DNA from: Chromatiaceae bacterium
GTDB taxonomy: Bacteria > Pseudomonadota > Gammaproteobacteria > Chromatiales > Chromatiaceae
Assembly: GCA_024639005.1 (NCBI GenBank)
Contig: JAHEJD010000020.1
Span: 1 to 39,144, forward strand
DNA: 39,144 nt
Direction: 5' to 3'
Below, one piece after another: positions 10,841 through 19,309 of this stretch. The first letter of the stretch is position 1. The number at the start of each line of letters is the position of its first letter. The notes under the pieces were generated by a model. It was given only the letters and a program-made list of their open reading frames with translations. It was not told the DNA's origin and did no database searches. The position numbers were made by a program, and so were the translations under genes.

Positions 10841-11110
10841 ATGGATGCAGATAGCGTAATGAATATCGGCCGCCAGGCGATGGAGGTCACGATGCTGTTG
10901 GCGGCACCGATCCTGCTGGCATCACTGGCGGTAGGTCTGTTGGTCGCGATGTTTCAGGCGGCGACGCAAATCAACGAGATGACCCTGAGCTTCGTACCCA
11001 AGCTGATGATTATCGCCGTGGTCATGATGGCGGCCGGCCCCTGGATGATTCGACAGATCACCGGATTCACCACGCGCCTGATCGAAAACGTGCCCTATAT
11101 GATCGGTTAG
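10841..11110 (+). CDS. fliQ: Flagellar export gate protein FliQ
   Basis: This 89-residue protein consists of two membrane helices separated by a short loop (VAMFQAATQINEMTLSFVPK), the classic FliQ/SctS hairpin. Its length equals that of most family members. Four copies pack around the FliP-FliR core of the export gate. The ATG is preceded by GGGGTAGGCGAG. It lies eleven bases after fliP and two bases before fliR. Confidence 0.95.
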   Translation: MDADSVMNIGRQAMEVTMLLAAPILLASLAVGLLVAMFQAATQINEMTLSFVPKLMIIAVVMMAAGPWMIRQITGFTTRLIENVPYMIG

Positions 11111-11112
11111 CC

Positions 11113-11889
11113 ATGCAGTTCACCGAGGCGCAGCTTAGTCAGTGGCTGGCTGGATTTCTCTGGCCCTTGATGCGCATCGGCGCGATGCTGATGGTGGCGC
11201 CGATCTTCAGCGTTCGACAGGTCCCGGTACGCCTTCGGCTGTTGCTGGCGGTGCTGATTACGCTGGTCGTACAACCGGTGCTGCCACCCGCGCCGGTGGT
11301 CTCGGTGTTCGGCGCCGATGCCTTGCTGATTGCGCTACAGCAGATCGTGATCGGCGTGGCACTCGGTTTCGTATTGCAGATGGCGTTCAACGCCTTGATC
11401 TTCGCCGGCCAGGCAATGGCCTACAGCATGGGCCTGGGCTTTGCCAGCATGATGGACCCGACGAACGGCGTGCAGGTGCCGGTTGTCGCTCAATTCTGGC
11501 TAATCCTGGCAATGCTGGCTTTTTTGATGTTGAACGGCCACCTGGTGCTGATCAGCGCCATCGTCGAGACCTTTAGCGTACTGCCAGTCGCCACCGATGG
11601 CCTGACCCGCGCGGGTATCTGGGAGCTGGTGTCCTGGGCCTCGCGCATGTTCGCCGCCGGCGTGCTGATGGCGACGCCGGTAATCATCTCGCTGTTGCTG
11701 GTCAATATCGGTATGGGCGTAGTCTCCCGCGCCGCGCCGCAGTTGAACATCTTCGCGATCGGTTTCCCGATCACGCTGCTGATGGGCTTCGTCCTGATCT
11801 GGATGACCATTCCGCAGGTAATGAACAGCTTTGGCGGCCTGGTGACTGAGGCCTTTGCGCGCTCCGCCCTGGTACTGAGTACGAGATAG
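11113..11889 (+). CDS. fliR: Flagellar export gate protein FliR
   Basis: The 258-residue product is a multi-helix inner-membrane protein with the family features RIGAMLMVAPIFSVRQVPVRLRLLLAVLI near the start and FAGQAMAYSMGLGFASMMDP in the middle. FliR is the single subunit that closes the FliP-FliQ helical assembly of the export gate. Length matches the family (about 260). The ATG follows the fliQ stop by two bases and the flhB gene begins five bases after its stop. Confidence 0.95.
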   Translation: MQFTEAQLSQWLAGFLWPLMRIGAMLMVAPIFSVRQVPVRLRLLLAVLITLVVQPVLPPAPVVSVFGADALLIALQQIVIGVALGFVLQMAFNALIFAGQAMAYSMGLGFASMMDPTNGVQVPVVAQFWLILAMLAFLMLNGHLVLISAIVETFSVLPVATDGLTRAGIWELVSWASRMFAAGVLMATPVIISLLLVNIGMGVVSRAAPQLNIFAIGFPITLLMGFVLIWMTIPQVMNSFGGLVTEAFARSALVLSTR

Positions 11890-11894
11890 CCGAG

Positions 11895-13028
11895 ATGGCG
11901 GAGAACCAAGACGGCCAGGAAAAATCCCATGACCCCACCAGTAAACGGGTCATGGATGCACGCAAGAAAGGCCAGGTCCCCCGCTCGCGTGAACTCAACA
12001 CCATGGCAATCACGCTGCTGGGCGTCGCTTCGCTGATAGCCCTCGGGCCGTCCCTGGCCGACGGTCTGAATCGGCTGTTCGTGGAGCAGTTCGCGGTGCG
12101 GCGCAGCGACATCTTCGATACCAACGCGATGCTGGCGCACCTGGTGAAGGCAATAGGTGATGCCCTGTTCATGCTGGTGCCGTTCTTCCTCGTCATGATC
12201 GTCGCGGCGGTGCTGTCGTCGGTGGCATTGGGCGGGTTCAATGTCAGTTTCGAGGCGATGCAGCCGAAGCTGTCCAAGCTCGACCCGATCAAGGGAATGA
12301 AGCGCATATTCTCGGCCAAGGGACTGATGGAGTTGCTCAAGTCACTGGGTAAATTCGTCCTGATCGCTGCGGCAACCGTGGCACTGCTGCGGCTGTGGGC
12401 GGACGAACTGCTGCGCCTGGGCGACCTCAGTGTCGAGCAAGCGCTGGGCGCGGGTATGGACATGGTGGCCTGGTCGTCGCTGATCCTTTCGTCGACGCTG
12501 ATCGTCATGGCCTTGATCGATGTGCCCTTTCAGCTGTGGCAGTACAAGCGCGACCTGAAGATGACCCAGCAGGAGGTCCGCGACGAACTCAAGGAGACCG
12601 AGGGTCGGCCCGAGGTGAAGTCGCATATCCGACAGATGCAGCGCGAGATGGCGCAGCGAAGGATGATGCAGGAGGTGCCGAAGGCCGATGTGATCGTCAC
12701 CAACCCGACGCACTATGCGGTCGCCCTGCGTTACAACCCAGATGAAACGCAAGCGCCGGTCGTCGTTGCCAAGGGCAAGGATTTTGTGGCTGCCAGTATC
12801 CGGGACATCGCTGACGCCCACGCCATCCCGCGCGTCGAGGCACCGGCGCTGGCGCGGGCCGTCTATTTCAACACTGAACTCGGTCAGCAGATACCCGCCG
12901 CGCTGTTCCTCGCCGTGGCGCAGCTGCTGGCGTACGTGTTCCAGCTTCGGGCCTATAAGACGGAGGGTGGAGATATCCCGACGCCGCCGCAGGAGTACCC
13001 AGTGCCGCAGGAGTATCAACATGATTGA
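11895..13028 (+). CDS. flhB: Flagellar export substrate-specificity switch FlhB
   Basis: The 377-residue product has the FlhB order: charged N-terminus (EKSHDPTSKRVMDARKKGQV), four membrane helices, and a cytoplasmic C-domain with the autocleavage motif NPTH (270-273), where Asn-Pro cleavage switches export from rod/hook to filament substrates. The motif sits at almost the same residue number as in Salmonella FlhB. The C-terminal tail after the conserved domain is proline-rich. fliK, its usual regulator, is not in the window. A 69-base gap separates it from flhA. Confidence 0.95.
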   Translation: MAENQDGQEKSHDPTSKRVMDARKKGQVPRSRELNTMAITLLGVASLIALGPSLADGLNRLFVEQFAVRRSDIFDTNAMLAHLVKAIGDALFMLVPFFLVMIVAAVLSSVALGGFNVSFEAMQPKLSKLDPIKGMKRIFSAKGLMELLKSLGKFVLIAAATVALLRLWADELLRLGDLSVEQALGAGMDMVAWSSLILSSTLIVMALIDVPFQLWQYKRDLKMTQQEVRDELKETEGRPEVKSHIRQMQREMAQRRMMQEVPKADVIVTNPTHYAVALRYNPDETQAPVVVAKGKDFVAASIRDIADAHAIPRVEAPALARAVYFNTELGQQIPAALFLAVAQLLAYVFQLRAYKTEGGDIPTPPQEYPVPQEYQHD

Positions 13029-13097
13029 GGTGATCACGCACATCCCGGGCTTCAGAACGTACGCCCGTGGCACAGGTTCGCACGGAGGAAAGCGCTG

Positions 13098-15194
13098 ATG
13101 GAAATGGTGATGGGGGCCTTCCGCCAGGTTGGTGCGCGCGGACTTGGGGCGCCGCTGCTCATTCTGATGCTGTTGGCGATGGTGGTGCTGCCGCTGCCGC
13201 CGTTTCTGCTCGACCTGTTCTTCACCTTCAATATCGCACTCTCGCTCGTGGTGCTGCTGGTGACGGTGTATGCACTGCGCCCATTGGATTTCACGATGTT
13301 CCCGTCTCTGCTGCTGGTGGCGACACTGCTGCGTCTGGCGTTGAACGTCGCGTCGACGCGCGTCGTGCTGCTCGAGGGACACAACGGCGGCGATGCAGCC
13401 GGCAAGGTGATCGAGGCATTCGGCGAGTTCGTGGTCGGTGGCAACTACGCGGTGGGCCTGGTGGTCTTCGCGATCCTGGTGATCATCAACTTTGTCGTGG
13501 TGACCAAGGGCGCGGGGCGGGTGTCCGAGGTCTCCGCGCGCTTCACCCTGGATGCAATGCCGGGCAAGCAGATGGCGATCGACGCCGATCTGAACTCCGG
13601 GCTGATCGACCAGACCGAGGCGCGCCTGCGCCGCGAGGAAGTGGGGCGCGAGGCCGATTTCTACGGCGCGATGGATGGCGCCTCGAAGTTCGTGCGCGGT
13701 GATGCCGTCGCCGGCATTCTGATCCTGATCATCAACATCATCGGCGGCCTGGCGATCGGCATGGGGCAGCATGATCTGGACTTCGGCACGGCGATGCGAT
13801 TCTACGCGCTGTTGACCATCGGTGACGGCCTGGTCGCTCAGCTGCCGTCGCTGCTGCTGTCGACCTCAGCGGCGATTATCGTGACCCGCGTCTCGCGCGC
13901 CGAGGATCTCGGCAGCCAGGTCTCCACCCAGCTGCTCCACAATCCGCGGGCGCTGGCGATTACCGCAGCGATCTTGCTGATGCTGGGCATGATCCCGGGG
14001 ATGCCGAATCTGGTCTTTCTCCTGCTCGGAAGTGCGGTGGGCGGCACGGCCTACCTGATCGCCAGGCGTGAGAGCGAACCGGCGGCCGCGGCCGAGAGCG
14101 CGCCGCCGCAGGCCACACCGGAGGACGTCGGCGAAGTGCGGGAACTCACCTGGCAGGACGTCCAGCCAGTCGACGTGATCGGACTCGAGGTCGGTTATCG
14201 CCTGATCCCGCTGGTCGACCGGGAGCAGGGTGGGCAGCTGATGACGCGCATCAAGGGTGTGCGCAAGAAGCTCTCGCAGGAGCTGGGCTTCCTGGTGCAA
14301 TCGGTGCACATTCGCGACAACCTGGACCTGGCGCCGAACGCCTATCGCATCACCCTCAACGGCGTCCCCGTCGGCGAGGCCGAGGTGTTCGTCGATCGCG
14401 ACCTGGCGATCAATCCCGGTAAGGTGTTTGGCGAACTCAAGGGGACCCCGACCACCGATCCGGCGTTCGGCCTGCAGGCAGTCTGGATCGATGCGGCACA
14501 GCGCGATCAGGCACAGACCCTGGGTTACACCGTGGTGGATGCGAGCACGGTAGTGGCGACCCATCTGAGCGAACTGCTGCAGTCGCATGCGCATGAGTTG
14601 CTCGGTCATGACGAAGTGCAGCAGCTGCTCGACAACCTGGCGCAGATCGCGCCAAAGCTGGTCGAGGATCTGGTACCCAAGCTGCTGCCGCTGGCGGTGG
14701 TCCTGCGCGTCCTGCAGAACCTGTTGCAGGAGGGCGTGCCGATCCGTGATTTGCGCACGATCGCCGAAACGCTGGCGGAGCAGGCCACCAAAAGTCAAGA
14801 TGCCGGCGCTTTGACGGCCGCGGTCAGGGTCGCACTGTCTCGCTCTATAGTCCAGCAAGCCATTGGTGCAAAAGGAGAAATTCCTGTGATCGTGCTCGAG
14901 CCCGGATTGGAACGGCTCTTGCAGCAGACCTTGGTGAACGCAGGAGAGGACGGTGCCGGCGTCGAGCCAGGGATGCTCGAACAGCTACAGGGCGCCATGC
15001 AGGACACCGCTCGCCAACAGGAGCTCAGTGGCGAAGAGAGTGTCCTGCTGGTGGCCGCGGCGATTCGTCCCTGGATGGCCAAGTTCGCGCGTCACAGTGT
15101 GCCGGGTATGCGCGTCCTCTCCTACAACGAGATCCCCGATAACCGCCAGATCAAGGTGATCAGCACTATCGGCCGGAATCCGACAGAGGCCTAG
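13098..15194 (+). CDS. flhA: Flagellar export platform protein FlhA
   Basis: The 698-residue product has eight predicted membrane segments in the N-terminal half, with the FHIPEP-family stretch RVSEVSARFTLDAMPGKQMAIDADLNSGLID in the conserved cytoplasmic loop, a short linker rich in Ala/Glu/Pro (about 325-345) and the large cytoplasmic domain that forms the nonameric ring receiving chaperone-cargo complexes. Length matches the family (about 690-700). GGAGG lies shortly before the ATG. In pseudomonads flhA begins its own transcription unit; here the 69-base upstream gap contains only a mis-spaced sigma-54-like sequence. Confidence 0.96.
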   Translation: MEMVMGAFRQVGARGLGAPLLILMLLAMVVLPLPPFLLDLFFTFNIALSLVVLLVTVYALRPLDFTMFPSLLLVATLLRLALNVASTRVVLLEGHNGGDAAGKVIEAFGEFVVGGNYAVGLVVFAILVIINFVVVTKGAGRVSEVSARFTLDAMPGKQMAIDADLNSGLIDQTEARLRREEVGREADFYGAMDGASKFVRGDAVAGILILIINIIGGLAIGMGQHDLDFGTAMRFYALLTIGDGLVAQLPSLLLSTSAAIIVTRVSRAEDLGSQVSTQLLHNPRALAITAAILLMLGMIPGMPNLVFLLLGSAVGGTAYLIARRESEPAAAAESAPPQATPEDVGEVRELTWQDVQPVDVIGLEVGYRLIPLVDREQGGQLMTRIKGVRKKLSQELGFLVQSVHIRDNLDLAPNAYRITLNGVPVGEAEVFVDRDLAINPGKVFGELKGTPTTDPAFGLQAVWIDAAQRDQAQTLGYTVVDASTVVATHLSELLQSHAHELLGHDEVQQLLDNLAQIAPKLVEDLVPKLLPLAVVLRVLQNLLQEGVPIRDLRTIAETLAEQATKSQDAGALTAAVRVALSRSIVQQAIGAKGEIPVIVLEPGLERLLQQTLVNAGEDGAGVEPGMLEQLQGAMQDTARQQELSGEESVLLVAAAIRPWMAKFARHSVPGMRVLSYNEIPDNRQIKVISTIGRNPTEA

Positions 15195-15211
15195 GGACCG
15201 TGATGCGGTCC
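15195..15211 (+). other. Hairpin between flhA and flhF
   Basis: GGACCG (15195-15200) and CGGTCC (15206-15211) form a perfect six-base-pair stem with a five-base loop directly after the flhA stop codon. There is no T-run, so it is more likely an RNA-stability or attenuating element than an intrinsic terminator. Confidence 0.3.
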
Positions 15212-15235
15212 GGCAACGAGTGAGGACCGCTGGAC

Positions 15236-16417
15236 ATGAAGATAAAGCGTTTTGTTGCGCAGGATATGCGGCAGGCCCTGCGCATGGTACGCGAGGCGCT
15301 CGGGGAAGACGCCGTCATACTCTCCAACAAATCGATCGACGGTGGCGTGGAGCTGACGGCCGCCGTGGATCTGGTCGACGACGACAGCGCCGACGTCGTC
15401 GATCAACGCATCCCCTCGCGGCAGCCGGTTGCCGCAAAGGCGACCAAAGCTGCCGCCGACAAGCCGGCGGCAGTGCCCGAAGATGCGCTGGCCGACATGC
15501 GGCGCGAGATGCAGAACCTGCGTCGCTGGATGCAGGCCGAATTGAGCGGCCTGAGCTGGTATGACCTGGGGCAGCGCGCGCCGCACTCGCAGGCGCTGCT
15601 CGGCCGATTGATGGCGCTCGGGCTGGATGCCGAGCTGGCGCGCCGTCTGTCGGAGCGAGTCAGCGGTACCGAAGAACTGGAACAGGCCTGGCGCGAGGCG
15701 CTTTATCTGCTCGCCGGCGAGGTTCGCCTGTGCGAGTCAGAGATCCTGGAGCAGGGCGGGATAGTGGCGCTGGTCGGGCCCACCGGGGTCGGCAAGACCA
15801 CCACGATCGCGAAGATGGCGGCACGCTTTGCGCTGCGCCACGGCCACCGTAACGTGGCCCTGATCACGACTGACGACTTCCGCATCGGCGCGCGGGATCA
15901 GCTGCAGACCTACGCCCGTATCCTCAATGTGCCGGTGCGCACCGCGACCGATGCGAATGAAATGCGCGAGGCCTTGAACCTGCTCGGCGACCGCCGTCTG
16001 ATCCTGGTCGATACTGCCGGCATGGCGGCGGCTCACGAGCGCATCGTCGACCAGCGCGACATCCTCGCCACGGCCGGGGCCGGCCTGACCACCCTGTTGA
16101 CCTTGTCGGCGACCACCGAGGCGGCCGCGGTGCAACGCGCGCTGCGCCTGTTCGCCGACTTCCGCCCAAGTGCCTGCGTACTCACCAAGCTGGACGAGGC
16201 CGCCAGTCTCGGCAGTCTGCTGTCGGCGCTGATCCAGGCAGGCCTTCCGACCGCATTCGTCACCGACGGGCAGCGCGTGCCCGAAGACCTGCAGGTGGCC
16301 AGGGCACATCCGCTGGTGACGCGTGCGGCTGAACTGCTGGCCGAGAACCCCACGGCGCTCGACACCGGTTACCTGGCCCTCGCACTTGGCGGAGCACAGC
16401 AACATGCTAATGCCTGA
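15236..16417 (+). CDS. flhF: Flagellar placement SRP-type GTPase FlhF
   Basis: FlhF is the third SRP-family GTPase and sets the position of polar flagella. The 393-residue product has the N-terminal B-domain start MKIKRFVAQDMRQALRMVREALGEDAVILSNK, a low-complexity acidic/alanine region, the N-domain and the G-domain with GPTGVGKTTT (from residue 181), TTDDFRIGARDQL, DTAGM and the TKLDEAASLG specificity loop. Length is in the lower range for the family. It overlaps flhG by 14 bases, as expected for the functional pair. Confidence 0.95.
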   Translation: MKIKRFVAQDMRQALRMVREALGEDAVILSNKSIDGGVELTAAVDLVDDDSADVVDQRIPSRQPVAAKATKAAADKPAAVPEDALADMRREMQNLRRWMQAELSGLSWYDLGQRAPHSQALLGRLMALGLDAELARRLSERVSGTEELEQAWREALYLLAGEVRLCESEILEQGGIVALVGPTGVGKTTTIAKMAARFALRHGHRNVALITTDDFRIGARDQLQTYARILNVPVRTATDANEMREALNLLGDRRLILVDTAGMAAAHERIVDQRDILATAGAGLTTLLTLSATTEAAAVQRALRLFADFRPSACVLTKLDEAASLGSLLSALIQAGLPTAFVTDGQRVPEDLQVARAHPLVTRAAELLAENPTALDTGYLALALGGAQQHANA

Positions 16418-17291
16418 CGGTCAGTTCGATCAGGCCAGCGGGCTGCGTGAAATGATCAACCCACGGCCGATCCGGGCGATCGCGGTGACCGGCGGCAAGG
16501 GTGGTGTCGGCAAGACCAATGTCTCGGTCAACCTCGGCGTGGCCGCGGCCGAGATGGGACAGAAGGTACTGTTGCTGGATGCCGACCTCGGCCTGGCCAA
16601 TATCGACGTCGTCCTCGGCCTGCATCCTCAGTTTGACCTGTCGCATGTGATGCGTGGCGAGCGCGCCCTCGAAGAGGTGCTGATCGAGGGGCCGTTCGGA
16701 CTCAAGGTGATCCCCGGGGCCTCGGGGGTGCAGGCGCTGGCCGAGCTCAGCCCGGCCGAGCATACCGGGCTGATACGCGCATTCAGTGAAGTCGCCTGCG
16801 ATACCGATCTGCTGATCGTCGACACCGCCGCTGGCATCTCCGACACAGTGCTGAGTTTCTCACGCGCGGCGCACGAGATAGTCGTTGTGGTGTGTGACGA
16901 ACCGGCGTCGATCACCGATGCCTACGCAATCATTAAGCTGCTCAACCGAGATCATGGGCACCAGCGTTTCCGCATCCTCGCGAACATGGTGCGCAGCGCC
17001 CAAGAAGGGCGCGAACTCTACAACAAGATGTGCCGCGTAACCGATCGTTACCTCGATGTGACCATCGGATTCATGGGTGCTGTGCCCTTCGATGACAGCC
17101 TGCGCAAGGCTGTCCGGACGCAGCGGCCCGTCGTGCAGGCGTTCCCGCGCAGTCGGGTCGCCCAAGTGTTCCGCAACCTGGCGAAAAAGATAGAGACATG
17201 GCCGCAGCCCAGTGGGGCCAACGGCCAGGTGCAGTTCTTCGTCGAACGCCTGATCAAATATTCCAGTGACTATGGGGAGATGGTGCTGTGA
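16404..17291 (+). CDS. flhG: Flagellar number regulator FlhG (FleN/MinD-like ATPase)
   Basis: The 295-residue protein is a deviant-Walker ParA/MinD-family ATPase: GGKGGVGKT (30-38), LLLDADLGLANIDVVLGL and the switch region VDTAAGISD. FlhG/FleN limits flagellar number by restraining the FleQ-type activator and stimulating FlhF GTPase. The frame is open from 16323, but GGAG at 16391-16394 lies nine bases before the ATG at 16404, giving the usual length. A second in-frame ATG at 16410 is less well spaced. The fliA start overlaps its stop codon. Confidence 0.93.
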   Translation: MLMPDGQFDQASGLREMINPRPIRAIAVTGGKGGVGKTNVSVNLGVAAAEMGQKVLLLDADLGLANIDVVLGLHPQFDLSHVMRGERALEEVLIEGPFGLKVIPGASGVQALAELSPAEHTGLIRAFSEVACDTDLLIVDTAAGISDTVLSFSRAAHEIVVVVCDEPASITDAYAIIKLLNRDHGHQRFRILANMVRSAQEGRELYNKMCRVTDRYLDVTIGFMGAVPFDDSLRKAVRTQRPVVQAFPRSRVAQVFRNLAKKIETWPQPSGANGQVQFFVERLIKYSSDYGEMVL

Positions 17292-18043
17292 GCAATCTTG
17301 CAACTTATGGAGCGACACCGGAGCAGGGTTTTGATGACCTGGTAACGCGGCATGCGCCGCTGGTCAAACGAATCGCCTACCACCTGATGAATCGCCTGCC
17401 GCCTTCGGTGCAGGCCGAGGACCTGATCCAAGCCGGGATGATCGGTCTCATCGAGGCCAGCCGCAACTACGACCCAAGCCAGGGGGCCAGCTTCGAGACC
17501 TATGCGGGGATACGTATTCGCGGCGCCATGCTCGACGAAATCCGTCGTTCGGACTGGACGCCGCGCTCAGTACACCGCAAGGCGCGCATGGTTGCCGATG
17601 CGATGCGCGAGATCGAGAACTCGGAAGGCCGCGACGCACGCGACGTAGAGGTGGCGGAGTCGTTGGGGATGTCGCTGGAAGATTATCACCATGTCCTGCA
17701 GGACGCCTCCGGTGCGCGCATCTTCAGCTATGAGGAGCTCAGCGAAGTGGGCGAGGTAGTCCCCACCGAGGGCAGCATGGCTCGACCGCGCAACCTGTTC
17801 GAGGACGGTCCGGCACGAGGCCTGGAGAAGAGTCATTTCCGCGAGGCGCTGCGCGATGCCATTGCCGGTCTGCCGGAGCGCGAGCGTCTTGTGATCGCCC
17901 TCTACTATGACGAGGAACTGAATCTGCGGGAGATCGGACAGGTGCTTGGCGTTAGCGAGTCACGGGTCTGTCAGATCCACAGCCAGGCTGCGCTGCGGCT
18001 GCGTTCACGGCTGTCCGAATGGCTGTCGGGTGACGTGCTGTAA
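17288..18043 (+). CDS. fliA: Flagellar sigma factor FliA (sigma-28)
   Basis: The 251-residue product is a sigma-70-family factor lacking region 1.1: region 2 with MNRLPPSVQAEDLIQAGMIGLIEA and FETYAGIRIRGAMLDEIR, region 3 (RKARMVADAMREIE), and region 4 with LPERERLVIALYYDEELNLREIGQVLGVSESRVCQIH, the DNA-binding helix-turn-helix. FliA transcribes the late flagellar and chemotaxis genes and is normally held by FlgM (not in the window). The GTG start at 17288 overlaps the flhG stop and is preceded by GGGGAG eight bases upstream. Confidence 0.96.
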   Translation: MSNLATYGATPEQGFDDLVTRHAPLVKRIAYHLMNRLPPSVQAEDLIQAGMIGLIEASRNYDPSQGASFETYAGIRIRGAMLDEIRRSDWTPRSVHRKARMVADAMREIENSEGRDARDVEVAESLGMSLEDYHHVLQDASGARIFSYEELSEVGEVVPTEGSMARPRNLFEDGPARGLEKSHFREALRDAIAGLPERERLVIALYYDEELNLREIGQVLGVSESRVCQIHSQAALRLRSRLSEWLSGDVL

Positions 18044-18057
18044 CGGCGAAAAACAGA

Positions 18058-18077
18058 AAAAACCGCCTACGGTTTTT
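18058..18077 (+). terminator. Terminator-like hairpin after fliA
   Basis: AAAAACCG (18058-18065) and CGGTTTTT (18070-18077) form an eight-base-pair stem with a CCTA loop 15 bases after the fliA stop. The T-run is part of the stem, so it could act as an intrinsic terminator in either direction. It separates the fliL-fliA set from the cheY set. Confidence 0.5.
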
Positions 18078-18157
18078 CATCGCTGTGCCGATATCCGGAG
18101 GTAACCGGTAGCACGGGGCGGATGCGCCTGCCCCTGGATTGACGTTCGGAGGTTGCC

Positions 18158-18544
18158 TTGAACAAGAGTATGAAAATCCTCATCGTGGATGATTTTTCCA
18201 CGATGCGTCGGATTATCAAGAACCTGCTGCGTGATCTCGGATTTACCAACACCCAGGAAGCCGACGACGGCACGACCGCGCTACCGATGTTAAAGGACGG
18301 CGGTTTTGATTTTCTGATCACGGATTGGAACATGCCCGGTATGCAGGGGCTCGATCTACTCAAGGCCGTGCGTGCGGACGACAAGCTGCACGGGCTCCCG
18401 GTCCTGATGGTCACCGCGGAATCCAAGCGGGAACAGATCGTTGAGGCGGCACAGGCCGGTGTCAATGGCTATGTGGTCAAGCCGTTCACCGCCGGGACAC
18501 TGGAAGAAAAGATCAGCAAGATTTTCGAACGCGCTGCGGCTTAG
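18158..18544 (+). CDS. cheY: Chemotaxis response regulator CheY
   Basis: The 128-residue product is a single receiver domain almost identical in pattern to pseudomonad Che[21 protein letters not shown] with the acidic pocket (D11, D12), the phospho-acceptor D56 in [10 protein letters not shown], the switch Thr in VTAESK and the conserved Lys in GYVVKPFT. Phospho-CheY binds FliM and reverses the motor. The TTG at 18158 is preferred because GGAGG (18148-18152) lies five bases upstream; an ATG at 18170 would give a shorter start without a spaced Shine-Dalgarno. It heads the che/mot set after the hairpin following fliA. Confidence 0.96.
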   Translation: MNKSMKILIVDDFSTMRRIIKNLLRDLGFTNTQEADDGTTALPMLKDGGFDFLITDWNMPGMQGLDLLKAVRADDKLHGLPVLMVTAESKREQIVEAAQAGVNGYVVKPFTAGTLEEKISKIFERAAA

Positions 18545-18550
18545 ATTCAG

Positions 18551-19306
18551 ATGCAAGCCGAGATGTCAGACAGCCTGGACGCAGCGCAAGACAATGTCGC
18601 GTTGGCCCGAACCCTGGTCGACCACCTCGAGACCGGCAACCAACACGCGGCGATGGCGGTGCTTGCCCAACTGGCCGGTTTCCGTGACAGCGTCTTGTTT
18701 CAGCAGGTTGGGCGCCTGGCGCGCGAGCTGCACGACTCGATCAACAGCTTCGTATTGGATGCGGGACTGGAGGATATCGCCCGGCATGAGATGCCCGATG
18801 CCGCCCAGCGCCTGCGCTACGTCATCGCGGCCACCGAACAGGCCGCCAATGCGACGCTTAGCGCCGTCGAAGACAGCCTGCCGCTGGCCGATTCGCTGCG
18901 CAGCGATGCGCACGACCTCGCAGAAAAATGGGACGGCTTGGATCTCCGGCAGCTCTCGAGCGGGGACTATCGCGACCTCAGCCGTGAGCTCTCGGGATTC
19001 CTCGCGGTTACCCAGACCAACACCCAGGCGCTGCACGAAAAGCTGTCCGATGTCCTGATGGCACAGGCCTATCAGGACATCACCGGTCAGATAATCCGCA
19101 GAGTGATCGACCTGGTGAACGACGTCGAAGACAAGCTTGTCGAGCTGGTCCGTCTGTCGGGGCAACCGGCGACGGGTGCCCAGCAGCAGGGCGGGACAGT
19201 CAAGAATACCGCAGCGCAGGGACCGGTAGTCCCCGGGGTTGATAAGGGCGACTTGGTGAGCGGTCAGGATGACGTCGATGAACTGCTCTCCAGCCTGGGA
19301 TTCTGA
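18551..19306 (+). CDS. cheZ: CheY-P phosphatase CheZ
   Basis: The 251-residue helical protein carries the catalytic motif MAQAYQDITGQ, in which D176 and Q180 align with the E. coli Asp143/Gln147 pair that activates water for CheY-P hydrolysis. The extreme C-terminus DDVDELLSSLGF is the amphipathic CheY-binding helix, separated from the four-helix core by a glycine/glutamine-rich linker (about 203-235). It lies six bases after cheY and three bases before cheA. Its C-terminal helix resembles the CheY-binding end of FliM and two motifs in CheA encoded here. Confidence 0.95.
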   Translation: MQAEMSDSLDAAQDNVALARTLVDHLETGNQHAAMAVLAQLAGFRDSVLFQQVGRLARELHDSINSFVLDAGLEDIARHEMPDAAQRLRYVIAATEQAANATLSAVEDSLPLADSLRSDAHDLAEKWDGLDLRQLSSGDYRDLSRELSGFLAVTQTNTQALHEKLSDVLMAQAYQDITGQIIRRVIDLVNDVEDKLVELVRLSGQPATGAQQQGGTVKNTAAQGPVVPGVDKGDLVSGQDDVDELLSSLGF

Positions 19307-19309
19307 CTC

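Noticed and set aside
13068-13083. Sigma-54-like TGGCAC...CGCAC upstream of flhA
   Set aside because: The GG and GC elements are nine bases apart instead of the strict ten and the -12 element is CGCA rather than TTGCA; flhA relatives do have RpoN promoters, but this match is too poor.
12342-13772. 476-codon minus-strand frame across flhB and flhA
   Set aside because: His/Gln/Arg-rich shadow of two certain flagellar genes.
18087-18094. GCCGATAT before cheY, a 7 of 8 match to the sigma-28 -10 element
   Set aside because: No TAAA-type -35 element at 14-16 bases upstream; the terminator hairpin occupies that place.
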